Origin: Xanthocytophaga flava
GTDB lineage: Bacteria > Bacteroidota > Bacteroidia > Cytophagales > 172606-1
Assembly: GCF_030068545.1 (NCBI RefSeq)
Contig: NZ_JASJOR010000019.1
Span: forward strand, 1 to 64,000
Reading direction: 5' to 3'
DNA: 64,000 bases
Part shown: positions 25,691-34,980 of the stretch, piece after piece
How the letters are laid out: every line of letters begins with the position of its first letter
Position numbering within the stretch: the stretch's first letter is position 1
Notes under the pieces: model-generated
What the model was told of the DNA's origin: nothing
Databases searched by the model: none
The model's input: only the letters and a program-made list of their open reading frames with translations
Program-made: the position numbers and the translations under genes

Positions 25691-27334
25691 ATGAAATCAA
25701 TATATTATACTCCACTTATTATACCCAGACGTTTTTTGCGTTTGTGTGCTTTACTGGTGCCTGTTTTATTTCTGGCAGCCTGTACCGATCATTTCGAAGA
25801 CCTCAACAAAAATCCAGCAGGATTCCCAACCATTTCTCCAGGTGTGCAGCTAACCAAAATCCAGGCGGATTTATCTGGAAACCGGGAAGATGTGTGGCGC
25901 TATGATCTGGCAATCAGTTCTCCGTTGATTCAGCACCTGGCTGGTTCGTGGTGGACGCAGCATGGCGGGCAATACCGTATTCTGGATAAAGGACAATGGT
26001 ATACTCTTTGGGAGACTACCTATCCACGCGATCTGAAAAACGTTCAGGATCTGGTTGAGCGGACAACAGGCGATCCAGCCCTTGTCAATATTAATTCGGC
26101 AGCCCGTATTATGCGGGTATATATCTACTCCCGTTTGACAGATGTATATGGTGATATTCCTTACTCACAGGCAATTAAAGGGTATACTGAAAAAATATTC
26201 CTTCCTAAATATGATAGTCAGGAAGAGATTTACACCAATTTCTTTAAAGAGTTAGATGAGGCTGTGAAAGCGATGGACCCTGCCAAAGGAAATGTACAAG
26301 GGGATGTGTTCTATGATGGCAATGTCGACAAATGGATTAAGTTTGGTAACTCACTACGGTTGCGGCTTGGATTTCGTCTTACTAAAATCAAACCTGAACT
26401 GGCTCGTCAGCAGGTAGAAGCGGCGATTGCCGGAGGGGTAATGGGTAGTAATACGTATTCATGTGTGATGCGCCATGAGTCGATCAATTTTACGATAGGC
26501 GATAATCGCGGTAACGGACGTTCGCAGGTATTTCAGGCAGATGTTTCTTCTTCCGGTTTTCGTCTGACCAATACGCTCGTAGACTATATGAAGGCTACAA
26601 AAGATCCAAGATTAACTATCTATGGTGGCACCTATCTGCCTGTGAACGGAAGCGAAGCGATTGATAATAGTAATAACCTGGATATAACGCCTTATTTACA
26701 GGAAGGTCTTGCTTATGGCGCTATGTCCTGGAATGTATGGATGCCAGATCAAACTATTACACTGGCCTCTGGGGATAAGGTAGTGGTACCAACGGCGTAT
26801 CGCAGAATGCAGCCAAGCAAATATGTAGCTGCATTGAATGCTCCTTTCTTCCATCTTACGTATGCAGAGGTAGAATTATTGCTTGCTGAAGCTGCTGCCA
26901 GAGGCTGGGGCGGACAGACAGACGCAGAAGGACATTTTATGAAAGCTGTTCAGGCTGCCTGTGAAAGTATGAGCAGTTATCCGAACGCCCCAACCATTTC
27001 ACAAGCTTCTATTGATGAGTTAAAAGGAAGCTTTACACCTTTTCCAACAACATTTGACGACCAGATGGAGGCCATTCATGGACAAATGTGGGTGAATTTC
27101 TTTCTCAATGGCACAGAAGCCTATGCCAACTATCGTCGGACAGGCTACCCCAAGCTGGTTCCTTTTACCTCTGTAGACTGGTATACCAGTGGTACAAATG
27201 GTGTAATGCCTCGCCGCTTCTTTTATCCCGAATCCGAGGCCGTACAGAACCCTACCAACTATACAGATGCGGTTGGTCGCCTGGGCGGACAGGATGACTG
27301 GTTAAAAAGGGTATGGTGGGATAAGGAAGAATAA
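25691..27334 (+). CDS. susD: SusD-like surface glycan-binding lipoprotein, 547 aa
   Basis: Export and lipidation are shown by RFLRLCALLVPVLFLAAC with the lipobox Cys near residue 31. The mature start DHFEDLNKNPAGF is the classic SusD beginning (DLN.NP). Helical repeats include the family's ARIMRVYIYSRLTDVYGDIP and PYSQAIKG segment, and HLTYAEVELLLAEAAARGW near the end. It matches the SusD/RagB-like outer-membrane lipoproteins (SusD-like_2 type) that cap the SusC channel and bind the glycan. It lies 34 bp after the SusC-like gene and 54 bp before the arylsulfotransferase-like gene, consistent with one operon. Confidence 0.93.
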   Translation: MKSIYYTPLIIPRRFLRLCALLVPVLFLAACTDHFEDLNKNPAGFPTISPGVQLTKIQADLSGNREDVWRYDLAISSPLIQHLAGSWWTQHGGQYRILDKGQWYTLWETTYPRDLKNVQDLVERTTGDPALVNINSAARIMRVYIYSRLTDVYGDIPYSQAIKGYTEKIFLPKYDSQEEIYTNFFKELDEAVKAMDPAKGNVQGDVFYDGNVDKWIKFGNSLRLRLGFRLTKIKPELARQQVEAAIAGGVMGSNTYSCVMRHESINFTIGDNRGNGRSQVFQADVSSSGFRLTNTLVDYMKATKDPRLTIYGGTYLPVNGSEAIDNSNNLDITPYLQEGLAYGAMSWNVWMPDQTITLASGDKVVVPTAYRRMQPSKYVAALNAPFFHLTYAEVELLLAEAAARGWGGQTDAEGHFMKAVQAACESMSSYPNAPTISQASIDELKGSFTPFPTTFDDQMEAIHGQMWVNFFLNGTEAYANYRRTGYPKLVPFTSVDWYTSGTNGVMPRRFFYPESEAVQNPTNYTDAVGRLGGQDDWLKRVWWDKEE

Positions 27335-27388
27335 TCATCCAACAAACTGTTGACCATACTTTAATTACCTAATTTGTTTGCCGCATCT

Positions 27389-28753
27389 ATGCGATCTGTA
27401 TTTGCTTTCTCCTTTCATATCTTATTGACTTTTGTTCTTGGTATAACCTTCACCGGTTGTACCAGGGACGATACCGACCCAGCTAGTAAACTGGAATCAA
27501 CCCATGTTCTTACCCATGAAAATTTACCTCTTTCAGTGCACATAAAGTGCAGCTTTACCCAATCTGCCAGTGCCAGAATAAAGTACTGGCCAGCTACAGA
27601 GAATGAAGCAGGGGCCATTGTATCAGCCATTTCGGATGTAAAAAGAAATCATACCTTTTCTGTTTTTGAACTTAAGGAAAAGACCGCTTACCATTACAAA
27701 GTGATACATGTTTCTGAAAACGGGACAGAAACAGACGCTGGACAGATTCAGCATTTTACCAGTGGTACCCTGCCTGCATGGCTGGCAACTTATTACACAC
27801 AGGATCAGAATGTTTTGCAGGAGAATTTGCCAGGTTATTACCTATTTGTACCTGCCAGCAAACCCAATGGCTTGTTTCTGGTAGATAAGACAGGAAAGAT
27901 TGCCTGGTGTTGGTCACCTCCATCCAATACTATGGTGAAAACTGCCCGATTCACGCCAAAAGGATCACTGCTGATTCTGATTGATGAGAATTCCAATCCA
28001 ATGGCTGATGGTAATGTTTTACTGGAAACAACGCTGGCAGGAGATACATTATCTTATTTCCGGATGGGTGAAAAAGGATTTGATAAATCTGTTCATCACG
28101 ATATCCAGATGGATGAAAACGGAAATATCATCGCAATTACCAATGAAATGCAGAATGGATTTCCTGGAGATGGAATTCTGGTGCTTAATAGCCAGGGACA
28201 AAAAATATGGGAATGGTCAACCTTTAGTGAACTGACCCAGATTGACCCTGCTACCTATGCCCAACCATGGGGAAATTCACTGGTGATTGATAAGGATCAT
28301 AATTACATTGTTTCTTTCCGTGCCCTTTCTCAGGTTTGGAAGATTAATGCTACTACAGGAAAAGTGATGTGGAAGTTGGGCAAAAACGGGACTGTAAAAA
28401 TGCCAGAGGGCAGTCAGTTTATGTTCCAACATTTTGCTCATCGTAATGCCAGCGATGACATTATGCTGTTTGACAATGGGGCAGCTGCAAGGCCTCATAC
28501 CCGTATCCTTTCTTTTACACTCAATGAATCGACATTGGAGGCAACTACTAAAATCAACCTGACACTACCCAATGATGCCTATTCTGTTATCATGGGAAGT
28601 ACCGGCTTGCTCCCGGATGGGAACGTGCTGTCTGCTAGTGCGATGACTGGTAAACTGCTTAAAACAGATCTCACAGGAATACCTGTCTGGACATTGAAGA
28701 CCGCAAGTCCAATTTACAGAGCAGAATATATTACCAATCCTTTCGGAAAATGA
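27389..28753 (+). CDS. Arylsulfotransferase-like lipoprotein, 454 aa
   Basis: The ATG at 27389 is preferred over a TTG at 27374. The N-terminus (VFAFSFHILLTFVLGITFTG then Cys) is a lipoprotein signal. An FN3-like domain follows (about residues 40-130). The rest is a six-bladed propeller with GLFLVDKTGKIAWCW, SVHHDIQMDENGNIIAITNE, DGILVLNSQGQKIWEW, GNSLVIDKDHNYIVSFR and HFAHRNASDDIMLFDNG. Such HxH-containing blades are found in bacterial aryl-sulfate sulfotransferases (ASST), where a central His carries the sulfuryl group. Placed after SusC/SusD on the same strand, it may act on sulfated or aromatic decorations of the imported material. A non-enzymatic binding propeller is the alternative. Confidence 0.75.
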   Translation: MRSVFAFSFHILLTFVLGITFTGCTRDDTDPASKLESTHVLTHENLPLSVHIKCSFTQSASARIKYWPATENEAGAIVSAISDVKRNHTFSVFELKEKTAYHYKVIHVSENGTETDAGQIQHFTSGTLPAWLATYYTQDQNVLQENLPGYYLFVPASKPNGLFLVDKTGKIAWCWSPPSNTMVKTARFTPKGSLLILIDENSNPMADGNVLLETTLAGDTLSYFRMGEKGFDKSVHHDIQMDENGNIIAITNEMQNGFPGDGILVLNSQGQKIWEWSTFSELTQIDPATYAQPWGNSLVIDKDHNYIVSFRALSQVWKINATTGKVMWKLGKNGTVKMPEGSQFMFQHFAHRNASDDIMLFDNGAAARPHTRILSFTLNESTLEATTKINLTLPNDAYSVIMGSTGLLPDGNVLSASAMTGKLLKTDLTGIPVWTLKTASPIYRAEYITNPFGK

Positions 28754-28797
28754 AAGAGTAGGACAAGCACCCTGCCCTTTCAAAATTAATATTCAAT

Positions 28798-30666
28798 TTA
28801 TGCGGGTTGCTGCTTTCTGACAAGTCTGAGTGCCTTATTTCGGATAGAAATGTGTTGATGAATATGTTTGTCCTCAATAAATCGCTTCTCAAACACCTTC
28901 AAGATATCCCATTCGGTAATTACTCCCAGTAAATCTTTTGTATCTCTTTCTACAACAGGCAAAATACTTTGGTTTGATACAAGCATTCGTTCGAGGGCTG
29001 TTTCAAGGGAATCCTCCAAATAGGCTGTAGCCATATTCTGTTCCATTACCGAACTAACCTCTTGATCGCTATCCTCCACCTTGTCTAACATGTGTTTGTC
29101 AATCATACCTACTAGAGATCTATCCTGCTGTACTAGTATCCATTTTTGGTCTTTATTGCTACCTGATTGTTTATCAGCTTTGAGAAGATCTGCTATTCTT
29201 TCATTGATTGAGGCAGTTAAAAACCTTTCTTCTACAGGACGGACTATAGTGGCGACTGTACTTAGCTCCAATACATCTGGACGATAATTCTCAGGCAAAG
29301 GAATGCCTCTTCTTTTGATCTTTTCGGTCATTATCGTAGTTCTCATCAGGATAAACGAAACTAGATAGGCTGTTGAGCAAGCTGCAATCAGTGGTAACAA
29401 TGTGCTTTCCTGCATAGTAGTTTCTACAGCAAATACAATAGAAGTAAGGATAGCTCGTGAAGCTCCTGCGAACAACGCTGCCATACCCACCAGTGCTGCC
29501 AGTGGAATGAAAATAGCAACTTGAGGAAACAATTGTTGAATGCATGTGCCTAGTAAGCAACCTAGTGCGCTTCCCATTGTCAGCAATGGCGCTAATGTTC
29601 CCCCAGATGTACCACTGCCTAATGCAATAGCCCATGAAATGAACTTCCAGAAACAAAGTGAAATCAAAATAGAAAGTGGAAGGCTACCTGAAAGAGCATC
29701 CGTAATATTGTTATATCCTACACCAAGAGTTCGGGGGGCAATATAGCCAACTATACCTACAGCAATACCTCCAATGGCAGGCCACCACATCCAGTGAATA
29801 GGCAGCTTTTCAAAAAGGTCTTCTATCCAGTATACGGCTTTGGTTACAAACACAGACGCTAATCCAACCACAATCCCAATGGCTGCATAGGCAATAATTG
29901 CCGTTGTAGTGACTGCTGGTACTTGTGTCATACCAAACACAGGAAGAGACGAAAACAAAACAAAGTGCATGCAGGCTCCTGTAATACAGGCAATCATTAC
30001 TGGCAGAAAGCTTTTCGCAGAAAACTCAAACAGCAACAATTCAATAGCCAGTAAAATAGCTGCGAATGGGGTACCAAAAATGGCAGTCATACCTGCACTT
30101 GCTCCAGAAGCTAATAGTATTTTCCGTTCCTGGGTAGTAATATGCAGAGTCTGACCACAGAAAGAACCTAGTGCACCCCCTGTTGAAATGATCGGACCTT
30201 CTGCTCCAAACGGTCCTCCAGTACCGATTGAAATGGCTGCCGATAGGGGTTTGAGAATCGTAATCAGCGGATGTATTTTACTTTCTCCTGCCACAATCTT
30301 TTCCATCGCTTCCGGAATGCCATGTCCACGAATAGCACGTGATCCGAATCGGGCCATTACCCCTACAATTAATCCCCCAAGTACAGGAATAAAAATGACA
30401 CCATAGCCAAGCGTATTTTCGGCAGGAGAGGATTCATGAAACGAAATATGTCCGAAGAAAAACAAATTGGTAAATAGTCCGATAAGCATGACAAGTACCT
30501 TTGAGATTCCTCCCACGATGATGGCGTTGATAAAGGCCAGACCTGTAATAAAAAGAATCCGTTTGACGCTTGTTGAATGTGTATTTACTGAAGTATCTGT
30601 ATGAGAAGAAGAATTTAATGGAGAGAGAATGTTGCCACTAGTGTGTGGTTTTGTTGTGTCTGACAT
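28798..30666 (-). CDS. ClC-family chloride channel/transporter with CBS pair, 622 aa
   Basis: The membrane part spans about residues 35-450. It has the ClC signatures GHGIPEAM (115-120) and GPFGAEGPI (151-159); Glu156 is the gating glutamate. GSGTSGGTLAPLL supplies the later Gly-rich motif. The first 33 residues are a polar Ser/Thr-rich extension. Two CBS domains occupy about 470-605 (DRSLVGMIDKHMLDK; SILPVVERDTKDLLGVITEW). ClC proteins exchange chloride for protons or conduct chloride across the inner membrane; CBS pairs usually bind adenine nucleotides. A Crp/Fnr-type box lies 76 bp upstream of the start and the Crp/Fnr regulator gene is the next gene upstream on the same strand. Confidence 0.92.
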   Translation of the reverse strand: MSDTTKPHTSGNILSPLNSSSHTDTSVNTHSTSVKRILFITGLAFINAIIVGGISKVLVMLIGLFTNLFFFGHISFHESSPAENTLGYGVIFIPVLGGLIVGVMARFGSRAIRGHGIPEAMEKIVAGESKIHPLITILKPLSAAISIGTGGPFGAEGPIISTGGALGSFCGQTLHITTQERKILLASGASAGMTAIFGTPFAAILLAIELLLFEFSAKSFLPVMIACITGACMHFVLFSSLPVFGMTQVPAVTTTAIIAYAAIGIVVGLASVFVTKAVYWIEDLFEKLPIHWMWWPAIGGIAVGIVGYIAPRTLGVGYNNITDALSGSLPLSILISLCFWKFISWAIALGSGTSGGTLAPLLTMGSALGCLLGTCIQQLFPQVAIFIPLAALVGMAALFAGASRAILTSIVFAVETTMQESTLLPLIAACSTAYLVSFILMRTTIMTEKIKRRGIPLPENYRPDVLELSTVATIVRPVEERFLTASINERIADLLKADKQSGSNKDQKWILVQQDRSLVGMIDKHMLDKVEDSDQEVSSVMEQNMATAYLEDSLETALERMLVSNQSILPVVERDTKDLLGVITEWDILKVFEKRFIEDKHIHQHISIRNKALRLVRKQQPA

Positions 30667-30741
30667 TTTGTGTATCTGATTACGTTACTATCCGGTTGAT
30701 TGTTGAAGCTGGAAAAGTAAATCCTAATCCGATAGTTAAAA

Positions 30742-30755
30742 TTGACTTATGTCAA
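30742..30755. promoter_or_regulatory. Crp/Fnr-type operator upstream of the ClC gene
   Basis: TTGACTTATGTCAA is a perfect 5-4-5 inverted repeat, one base pair per arm different from the FNR box (TTGAT-N4-ATCAA). It lies in the gap between the regulator gene and the ClC gene it probably controls. Confidence 0.6.
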
Positions 30756-30826
30756 ATACACCTAAATAAAGTGGTAAGCACTTAGTACTAAAGAACCTAT
30801 ACTGCTGATTTTACGACAGGTAGAGA

Positions 30827-31534
30827 CTAAATAAAAACAGAGACATGTTTCTCAATACTTGCTAGTTGTTCATGTCCACTAATTTCAAGACTTCTGCCTC
30901 TGCTAGTAATAAGCCTTTCCTGTTTGATAACCTTTAGTGTTCTGGCCAGCGTTTCGCTGGATGTGCCAATCAAACAAGCCAGATCTGCTTTTGATAAGCC
31001 AATCCGGATAGGCCAGGTCAATCGGTTATCAGCTACATGACTGTATTTTTTAGCCAGAATTAAAATAGTCAACAAGAGCCTCTCTCTGACAGTAGTTTTG
31101 GCCATGATAGAAATTGTGTTAACCCAAACTGTAAATTCATGGCTTAGGTATTTTAGCAATACATTGGATAACACTGCTGATGACTCAAGTACTCTCTGAA
31201 AATCCTTTTTAGGAACAAACACAATCGTACAAGGCTCCAGTGTGGTTCCACTAACAGGATATGTTTCACCAGATAATAATGGACGATAGCCAAAGAGTTC
31301 TCCCGCTCCATGAATGGCAATGATTTGCTCCCATCCGTCTGCATCACTCTGCGAAATTTTTACTCTTCCTTTTTTTAGGATAAATACTCCTTTGGGATAG
31401 GTTCCTTCTTCAAACAGTCTGATTCCTCGCCCAGAGCGGGTTTCTATACTATTGGCATATAACAGCGTCTTTTCCTGTTCACGTAGGGACTCATCAATAG
31501 GAGCACAGGTAAAATAGAATGAGGATATATCCAT
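30827..31534 (-). CDS. Crp/Fnr-family transcriptional regulator
   Basis: I place the start at the ATG at 31532-31534 (MDISSFYF); eight more residues are possible. Residues about 15-140 form the cyclic-nucleotide-binding fold (GRGIRLFEEGTYPKGVFILK, KGRVKISQSDADGWEQI, GELFGYRPLLSGETYPV). The C-terminus is the Crp winged helix (IGLSKADLACLIGTSSETLA then RTLKVIKQERLI). No cluster of Cys as in iron-sulfur FNR is present, so it is not an FNR-type oxygen sensor; haem or nucleotide sensing is possible. It lies upstream of the ClC gene, and a matching palindromic box is found between them. Confidence 0.9.
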   Translation of the reverse strand: MDISSFYFTCAPIDESLREQEKTLLYANSIETRSGRGIRLFEEGTYPKGVFILKKGRVKISQSDADGWEQIIAIHGAGELFGYRPLLSGETYPVSGTTLEPCTIVFVPKKDFQRVLESSAVLSNVLLKYLSHEFTVWVNTISIMAKTTVRERLLLTILILAKKYSHVADNRLTWPIRIGLSKADLACLIGTSSETLARTLKVIKQERLITSRGRSLEISGHEQLASIEKHVSVFI

Positions 31535-31915
31535 AGGTAGCTTTGTTTGCCAGGGCAAAATAAAGCAAATTGATCAAAAAGAGTATCAAAAGAGGATGTG
31601 CACATCCTTACATTTAAAATACAGCTTATTTTGAAAATTAAAATGTACTCGCAAAGGCTCAGCTAATAGCAGGAGACAAGAAAGGTGCAATAAATAGCTA
31701 TCAGACATCACTGAAAAAATACAATGGTTCTGACAATAAGGCATTGGAGGAACTAAAGAAGTTACAGTAAAAGCCTTATCTTCTGGAATATAGAGTAAAA
31801 GAGTTGATGCCGGTGTAATAACTTTGATTTTTGTGCGTTACTTATGTTGTGCTGAATAGGGTTTTACTGGTATGCCATTGTATTCTATACATTATACACA
31901 CCAAAACTAACTACC
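31535..31915. other. 381-bp gap with a gene-end remnant
   Basis: Apart from the TPR-like remnant at 31642-31770, I see no gene. The last 100 bp should hold the promoter of the erythromycin-esterase-type gene. Confidence 0.45.
31642..31770 (+). pseudogene. TPR-like C-terminal remnant
   Basis: A 42-codon open frame ending in TAA reads NVLAKAQLIAGDKKGAINSY and then QTSLKKYNGSDNKALEELKK LQ. GDKKxAIxSYxxxL is the second half of a TPR unit, and the ending is how many Bacteroidota esterase or beta-lactamase-like proteins with a TPR tail finish. A stop precedes it and there is no start codon, so the rest of the gene has been deleted. Confidence 0.5.
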
Positions 31916-34204
31916 ATGCTTCTCTTTGTCAGAGGAAAACTGTATCTTTTTTTATCTGTATCTGTTTTTTTCATCTTCTCTCCACTTTTTGCCCAATTTA
32001 GTCTGAACTTGGAGTTTGAACCTTATTCTCAGAATCATTTACTATTACCATTATGGGACAATCTGAAAGATGTTTCCTTACAATATGACACTGTTATAAA
32101 ATATACAGGGAAAGGAAGTCTTTTGCTAAATGCAGAAAAACCAGTTAATCACGGTTCACTATGGACAAATGCCTTCATTACAAAAACATTTAAAAATAAT
32201 ATTATTTCCATATCTTTTTGGGCGAGAAGTAATGAATTCAATGGATATGTTTATCTAACTGCAACTTCAAGCAATAACCAAAGCAGTTTCTTTAGTCATG
32301 TAGTGAAAGAAGATAGCACTATTGGATTTAGCTGGAAAAAAGTGCAATTGGATCTACCATTTTCAGCTCAGGCAGAAAAGTTAAGCATATCCATTGGGTT
32401 TATGGGAAAAGGTAAAGTATGGATAGATCATTGTCAAATAATTAGCCAGGATAAAGAGTATCAAGATATTCCTTTTCCAGGCAGTGAAATAATTCATGAT
32501 TCCTCCCTGTCTTTTTATGAACCAGATCTTTCTTTTGAGAACAGTGATAAGAATCGCAGACTGCTCAAACAAATTAACATTCAGGCAGATTCAATAAATA
32601 CTAATCGGGATAGGAAAAGTCTAAAGGTACAAAAAATTCAGCCTGCTAACTCTGTTCTGCTTCAGGCAATCTCTCTGGATACTTTATGGGGAAAAACGAT
32701 TTCTATAAAAGGTACAGTAAAAAATTCTTCTTTCAAAATCCCTTCAATGTATATATCATTTTTCACCGAAGATAAACGTTTTAATAATTATTGGGAACTG
32801 TACGAATACAAAGAATTTCCTATCCAACAGGTATTCTCTTCTAATTCAGAAAAAGAATGGCAGGAATTTTATTTTGAGACACCTATTCCAAGCAACACCT
32901 TTGTCAGGTACGCCAGCATTGGTATCGTTACACCAGATAGTTCTATATTCTGGCTGGATAATATACTAATTACGATTGATGGAAAAAAAATCTCTTCAGA
33001 GATACCTCCATCCCCTCCAACATTAGCAGAAACGTCCTGGTTAAAAAAAGCTATTATTCCGCTTAAGTCCACTTCACCTTCCGAACCCCTGACAGATCTG
33101 CTAGCTCTGAATGAAAGAATAGGCAAAGCTAAAATTATTGGACTGGGAGAAAACACACACGGTTCACATGAGACTTTTCAGATGAAGCACCGCCTGATTC
33201 GCTGGCTGGTCGAACAAAAAGGATACAACGTGATTGCTTTTGAGGCAGACATGGCAGCTTCCGAAGCCGTGAATGAGTATGTACTCAACGGAAAGTCAGA
33301 TGCACAGAAGGTGTTGAAAGAGTTAGGCTTCTGGACATGGAATGTAGAGGAGATTTTAGCATTGATTACCTGGATGCGGCAATACAATATGGCTCATCCC
33401 AAACAAATGGTCCAATTTAAAGGGTTTGATATGCAGTCTCCCTGGAAGGCTCTGGCTTCTTTAAAGGAATATTTGCCGGCTAAAGATACCCTTACCTGGC
33501 ACTCACTGAAAAAGAGGATGGAGAGAGTGGTGGCCATCCGCCGATTTGTCCCTGCTACAGATACCAGTATTGTGGCTGCACTGCAAGCTCTGAGAGAGGT
33601 TAAAACCACATTTCTGATTCGGGTTGCTAAACATTCACTCAGTCAGAAAGCCGTCATTGAACAATATTTCCGTCAGATCGAACAGGTTATAGAACTACGC
33701 CTAGTTGGAGAGGCTAACAAGTTCAGAGACGCCTGCATGGCAGAAAATCTGTATCGTACATTTACTTCTATTCCCGATGCCAGAATACTGGTATGGGCAC
33801 ACAATAACCATGTAGCTAAAGTTGGTTTCGATTTTCCTATGGGATACTGGCTGAAGAATCAATTGGGTGATTCCTATCAGGCTATAGGTTTTACCTTTGA
33901 TCAGGGAACGTTCCGTGGTATTTACAAAGACAGCCTTCAGGCAGCTACAGCACAAACAAGCGTGGCAGGAAGCTTTGAATCTTATTTTAAGACAACACAG
34001 GTTCCTTTGTTTTATCTGCCGTTGCATAAAGTCCCTCTGGTAAAAGAGAATCAGTGGCTTCACCAGCGGTTATTATTCAGAGATGTGGGAGCCGAATCAT
34101 TCAATGACGATTTTACCAGACACAGTCTGCTTACAGAATTTGATGGATTGTTATTTTTACAGCAGTCTACCCCGAGCAGAGCGGTCAAAAATAGCAGTAA
34201 GTAG
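31916..34204 (+). CDS. Erythromycin-esterase-family protein with N-terminal binding-like region, 762 aa
   Basis: A signal peptide (LYLFLSVSVFFIFSPLFA) shows export. Residues about 25-360 are beta-rich with two similar halves, each ending in a (V/I)(W/F)(I/L)D(H/N) strand (KGKVWIDHCQI and SSIFWLDNILITI), like carbohydrate-binding jelly rolls. Residues about 400-740 are an erythromycin-esterase domain: IIGLGENTHGSHETFQMKHR, VIAFEADMAASEAVNEYV, then ILVWAHNNHVAKVG, which carry the His and Glu residues of the Ere/DUF functional site. Natural substrates of most of these proteins are unknown; resistance to macrolides should not be assumed. No operon partner. Confidence 0.85.
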   Translation: MLLFVRGKLYLFLSVSVFFIFSPLFAQFSLNLEFEPYSQNHLLLPLWDNLKDVSLQYDTVIKYTGKGSLLLNAEKPVNHGSLWTNAFITKTFKNNIISISFWARSNEFNGYVYLTATSSNNQSSFFSHVVKEDSTIGFSWKKVQLDLPFSAQAEKLSISIGFMGKGKVWIDHCQIISQDKEYQDIPFPGSEIIHDSSLSFYEPDLSFENSDKNRRLLKQINIQADSINTNRDRKSLKVQKIQPANSVLLQAISLDTLWGKTISIKGTVKNSSFKIPSMYISFFTEDKRFNNYWELYEYKEFPIQQVFSSNSEKEWQEFYFETPIPSNTFVRYASIGIVTPDSSIFWLDNILITIDGKKISSEIPPSPPTLAETSWLKKAIIPLKSTSPSEPLTDLLALNERIGKAKIIGLGENTHGSHETFQMKHRLIRWLVEQKGYNVIAFEADMAASEAVNEYVLNGKSDAQKVLKELGFWTWNVEEILALITWMRQYNMAHPKQMVQFKGFDMQSPWKALASLKEYLPAKDTLTWHSLKKRMERVVAIRRFVPATDTSIVAALQALREVKTTFLIRVAKHSLSQKAVIEQYFRQIEQVIELRLVGEANKFRDACMAENLYRTFTSIPDARILVWAHNNHVAKVGFDFPMGYWLKNQLGDSYQAIGFTFDQGTFRGIYKDSLQAATAQTSVAGSFESYFKTTQVPLFYLPLHKVPLVKENQWLHQRLLFRDVGAESFNDDFTRHSLLTEFDGLLFLQQSTPSRAVKNSSK

Positions 34205-34240
34205 AAATTTTGCCAAGTTACAGCTCGAATCTGGAGTTTA

Positions 34241-34279
34241 GGAATCACTATCTGATCTTTCCGGAAAGTGATTCCTTCT
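34241..34279. terminator. Hairpin between convergent genes
   Basis: A nine-bp stem (34241-34249 GGAATCACT with 34267-34275) followed by TTCTT lies between the esterase-type gene and the convergent 63-residue gene. Confidence 0.6.
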
Positions 34280-34284
34280 TACAT

Positions 34285-34476
34285 CTATTTTCTGCCCGAT
34301 TTTTCCTTAGGAGTAATTCCAATTTGAGAAGGATCAATACCAGCTTCTTTTAAAACCATCTCTGCTCTGAGAGTTTGTTCGGTTTTGTATCTTCCTTCAA
34401 AATAATTCTGATTCCAGTAGTCCATAACAGCCATTGCATGACGGATTGTAGGAGTAATTTGTATAGATTGTTTCAT
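34285..34476 (-). CDS. Small unknown protein, 63 aa
   Basis: The start is taken as the ATG at 34474-34476; the frame is open to 34536, but the upstream part overlaps an AT-rich promoter-like region. The protein is short, charged and probably helical (TIRHAMAVMDYWNQNYFEGR then YKTEQTLRAEMVLKEAGIDP), with no signal peptide. It might be a small DNA-binding or regulatory protein, but I do not recognise the family. An inverted repeat lies immediately upstream. Confidence 0.5.
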   Translation of the reverse strand: MKQSIQITPTIRHAMAVMDYWNQNYFEGRYKTEQTLRAEMVLKEAGIDPSQIGITPKEKSGRK

Positions 34477-34483
34477 TGTGCTA

Positions 34484-34534
34484 GTGTTATATTGTGAGTA
34501 TTTTGCTTTAGAGTATGATACAAAAATATAACAC
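34484..34534. promoter_or_regulatory. Ten-bp inverted repeat upstream of the 63-aa gene
   Basis: GTGTTATATT (34484-34493) and AATATAACAC (34525-34534) are exact inverted copies 31 bp apart, just before the small gene's start. The placement fits an operator around its promoter. Confidence 0.4.
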
Positions 34535-34980
34535 ACTGGCTAGTAGTGCATTGTGTTTTAGTAGTGCACCTGACCTATGTAAGAAAAACAGGTGGAGAAA
34601 TGACCTGTTAGAGCCTGGATGGGAAATAATGACGCAAAATGGGCAATTTTAGGTTTTATTGATCCTTTTTAGCAGATGTATAAGAAAGAGAAAGTGGAAA
34701 TAAATTGATAATCAGATACTAAAATTCGGTCTTTTATACTATATATAGACAAGAACAGCTCTAAGAACCGGATTGGGTCAATAAAAATCCGGTTACCTAT
34801 TGCTTCTTCCTGGCGAAAAGATATTTCTTGGTGTACAAGCTATTTTTCCACTGATTCAGCGAAAATGTATCCCAAACAACAAAGTTGACAAACAGTCAAA
34901 CATGAGTCATTTTGTGAAAAAATGCCATTAAGAAAAGATAATAAATGTCACAAAGAGAGTTGTGATAACTTCAATCGCGT

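Noticed and set aside
31916..34204. Macrolide-resistance gene
   Set aside because: The Ere-like fold is only family-level evidence; the large N-terminal binding-like region and the lack of mobile context make a resistance role unproven.
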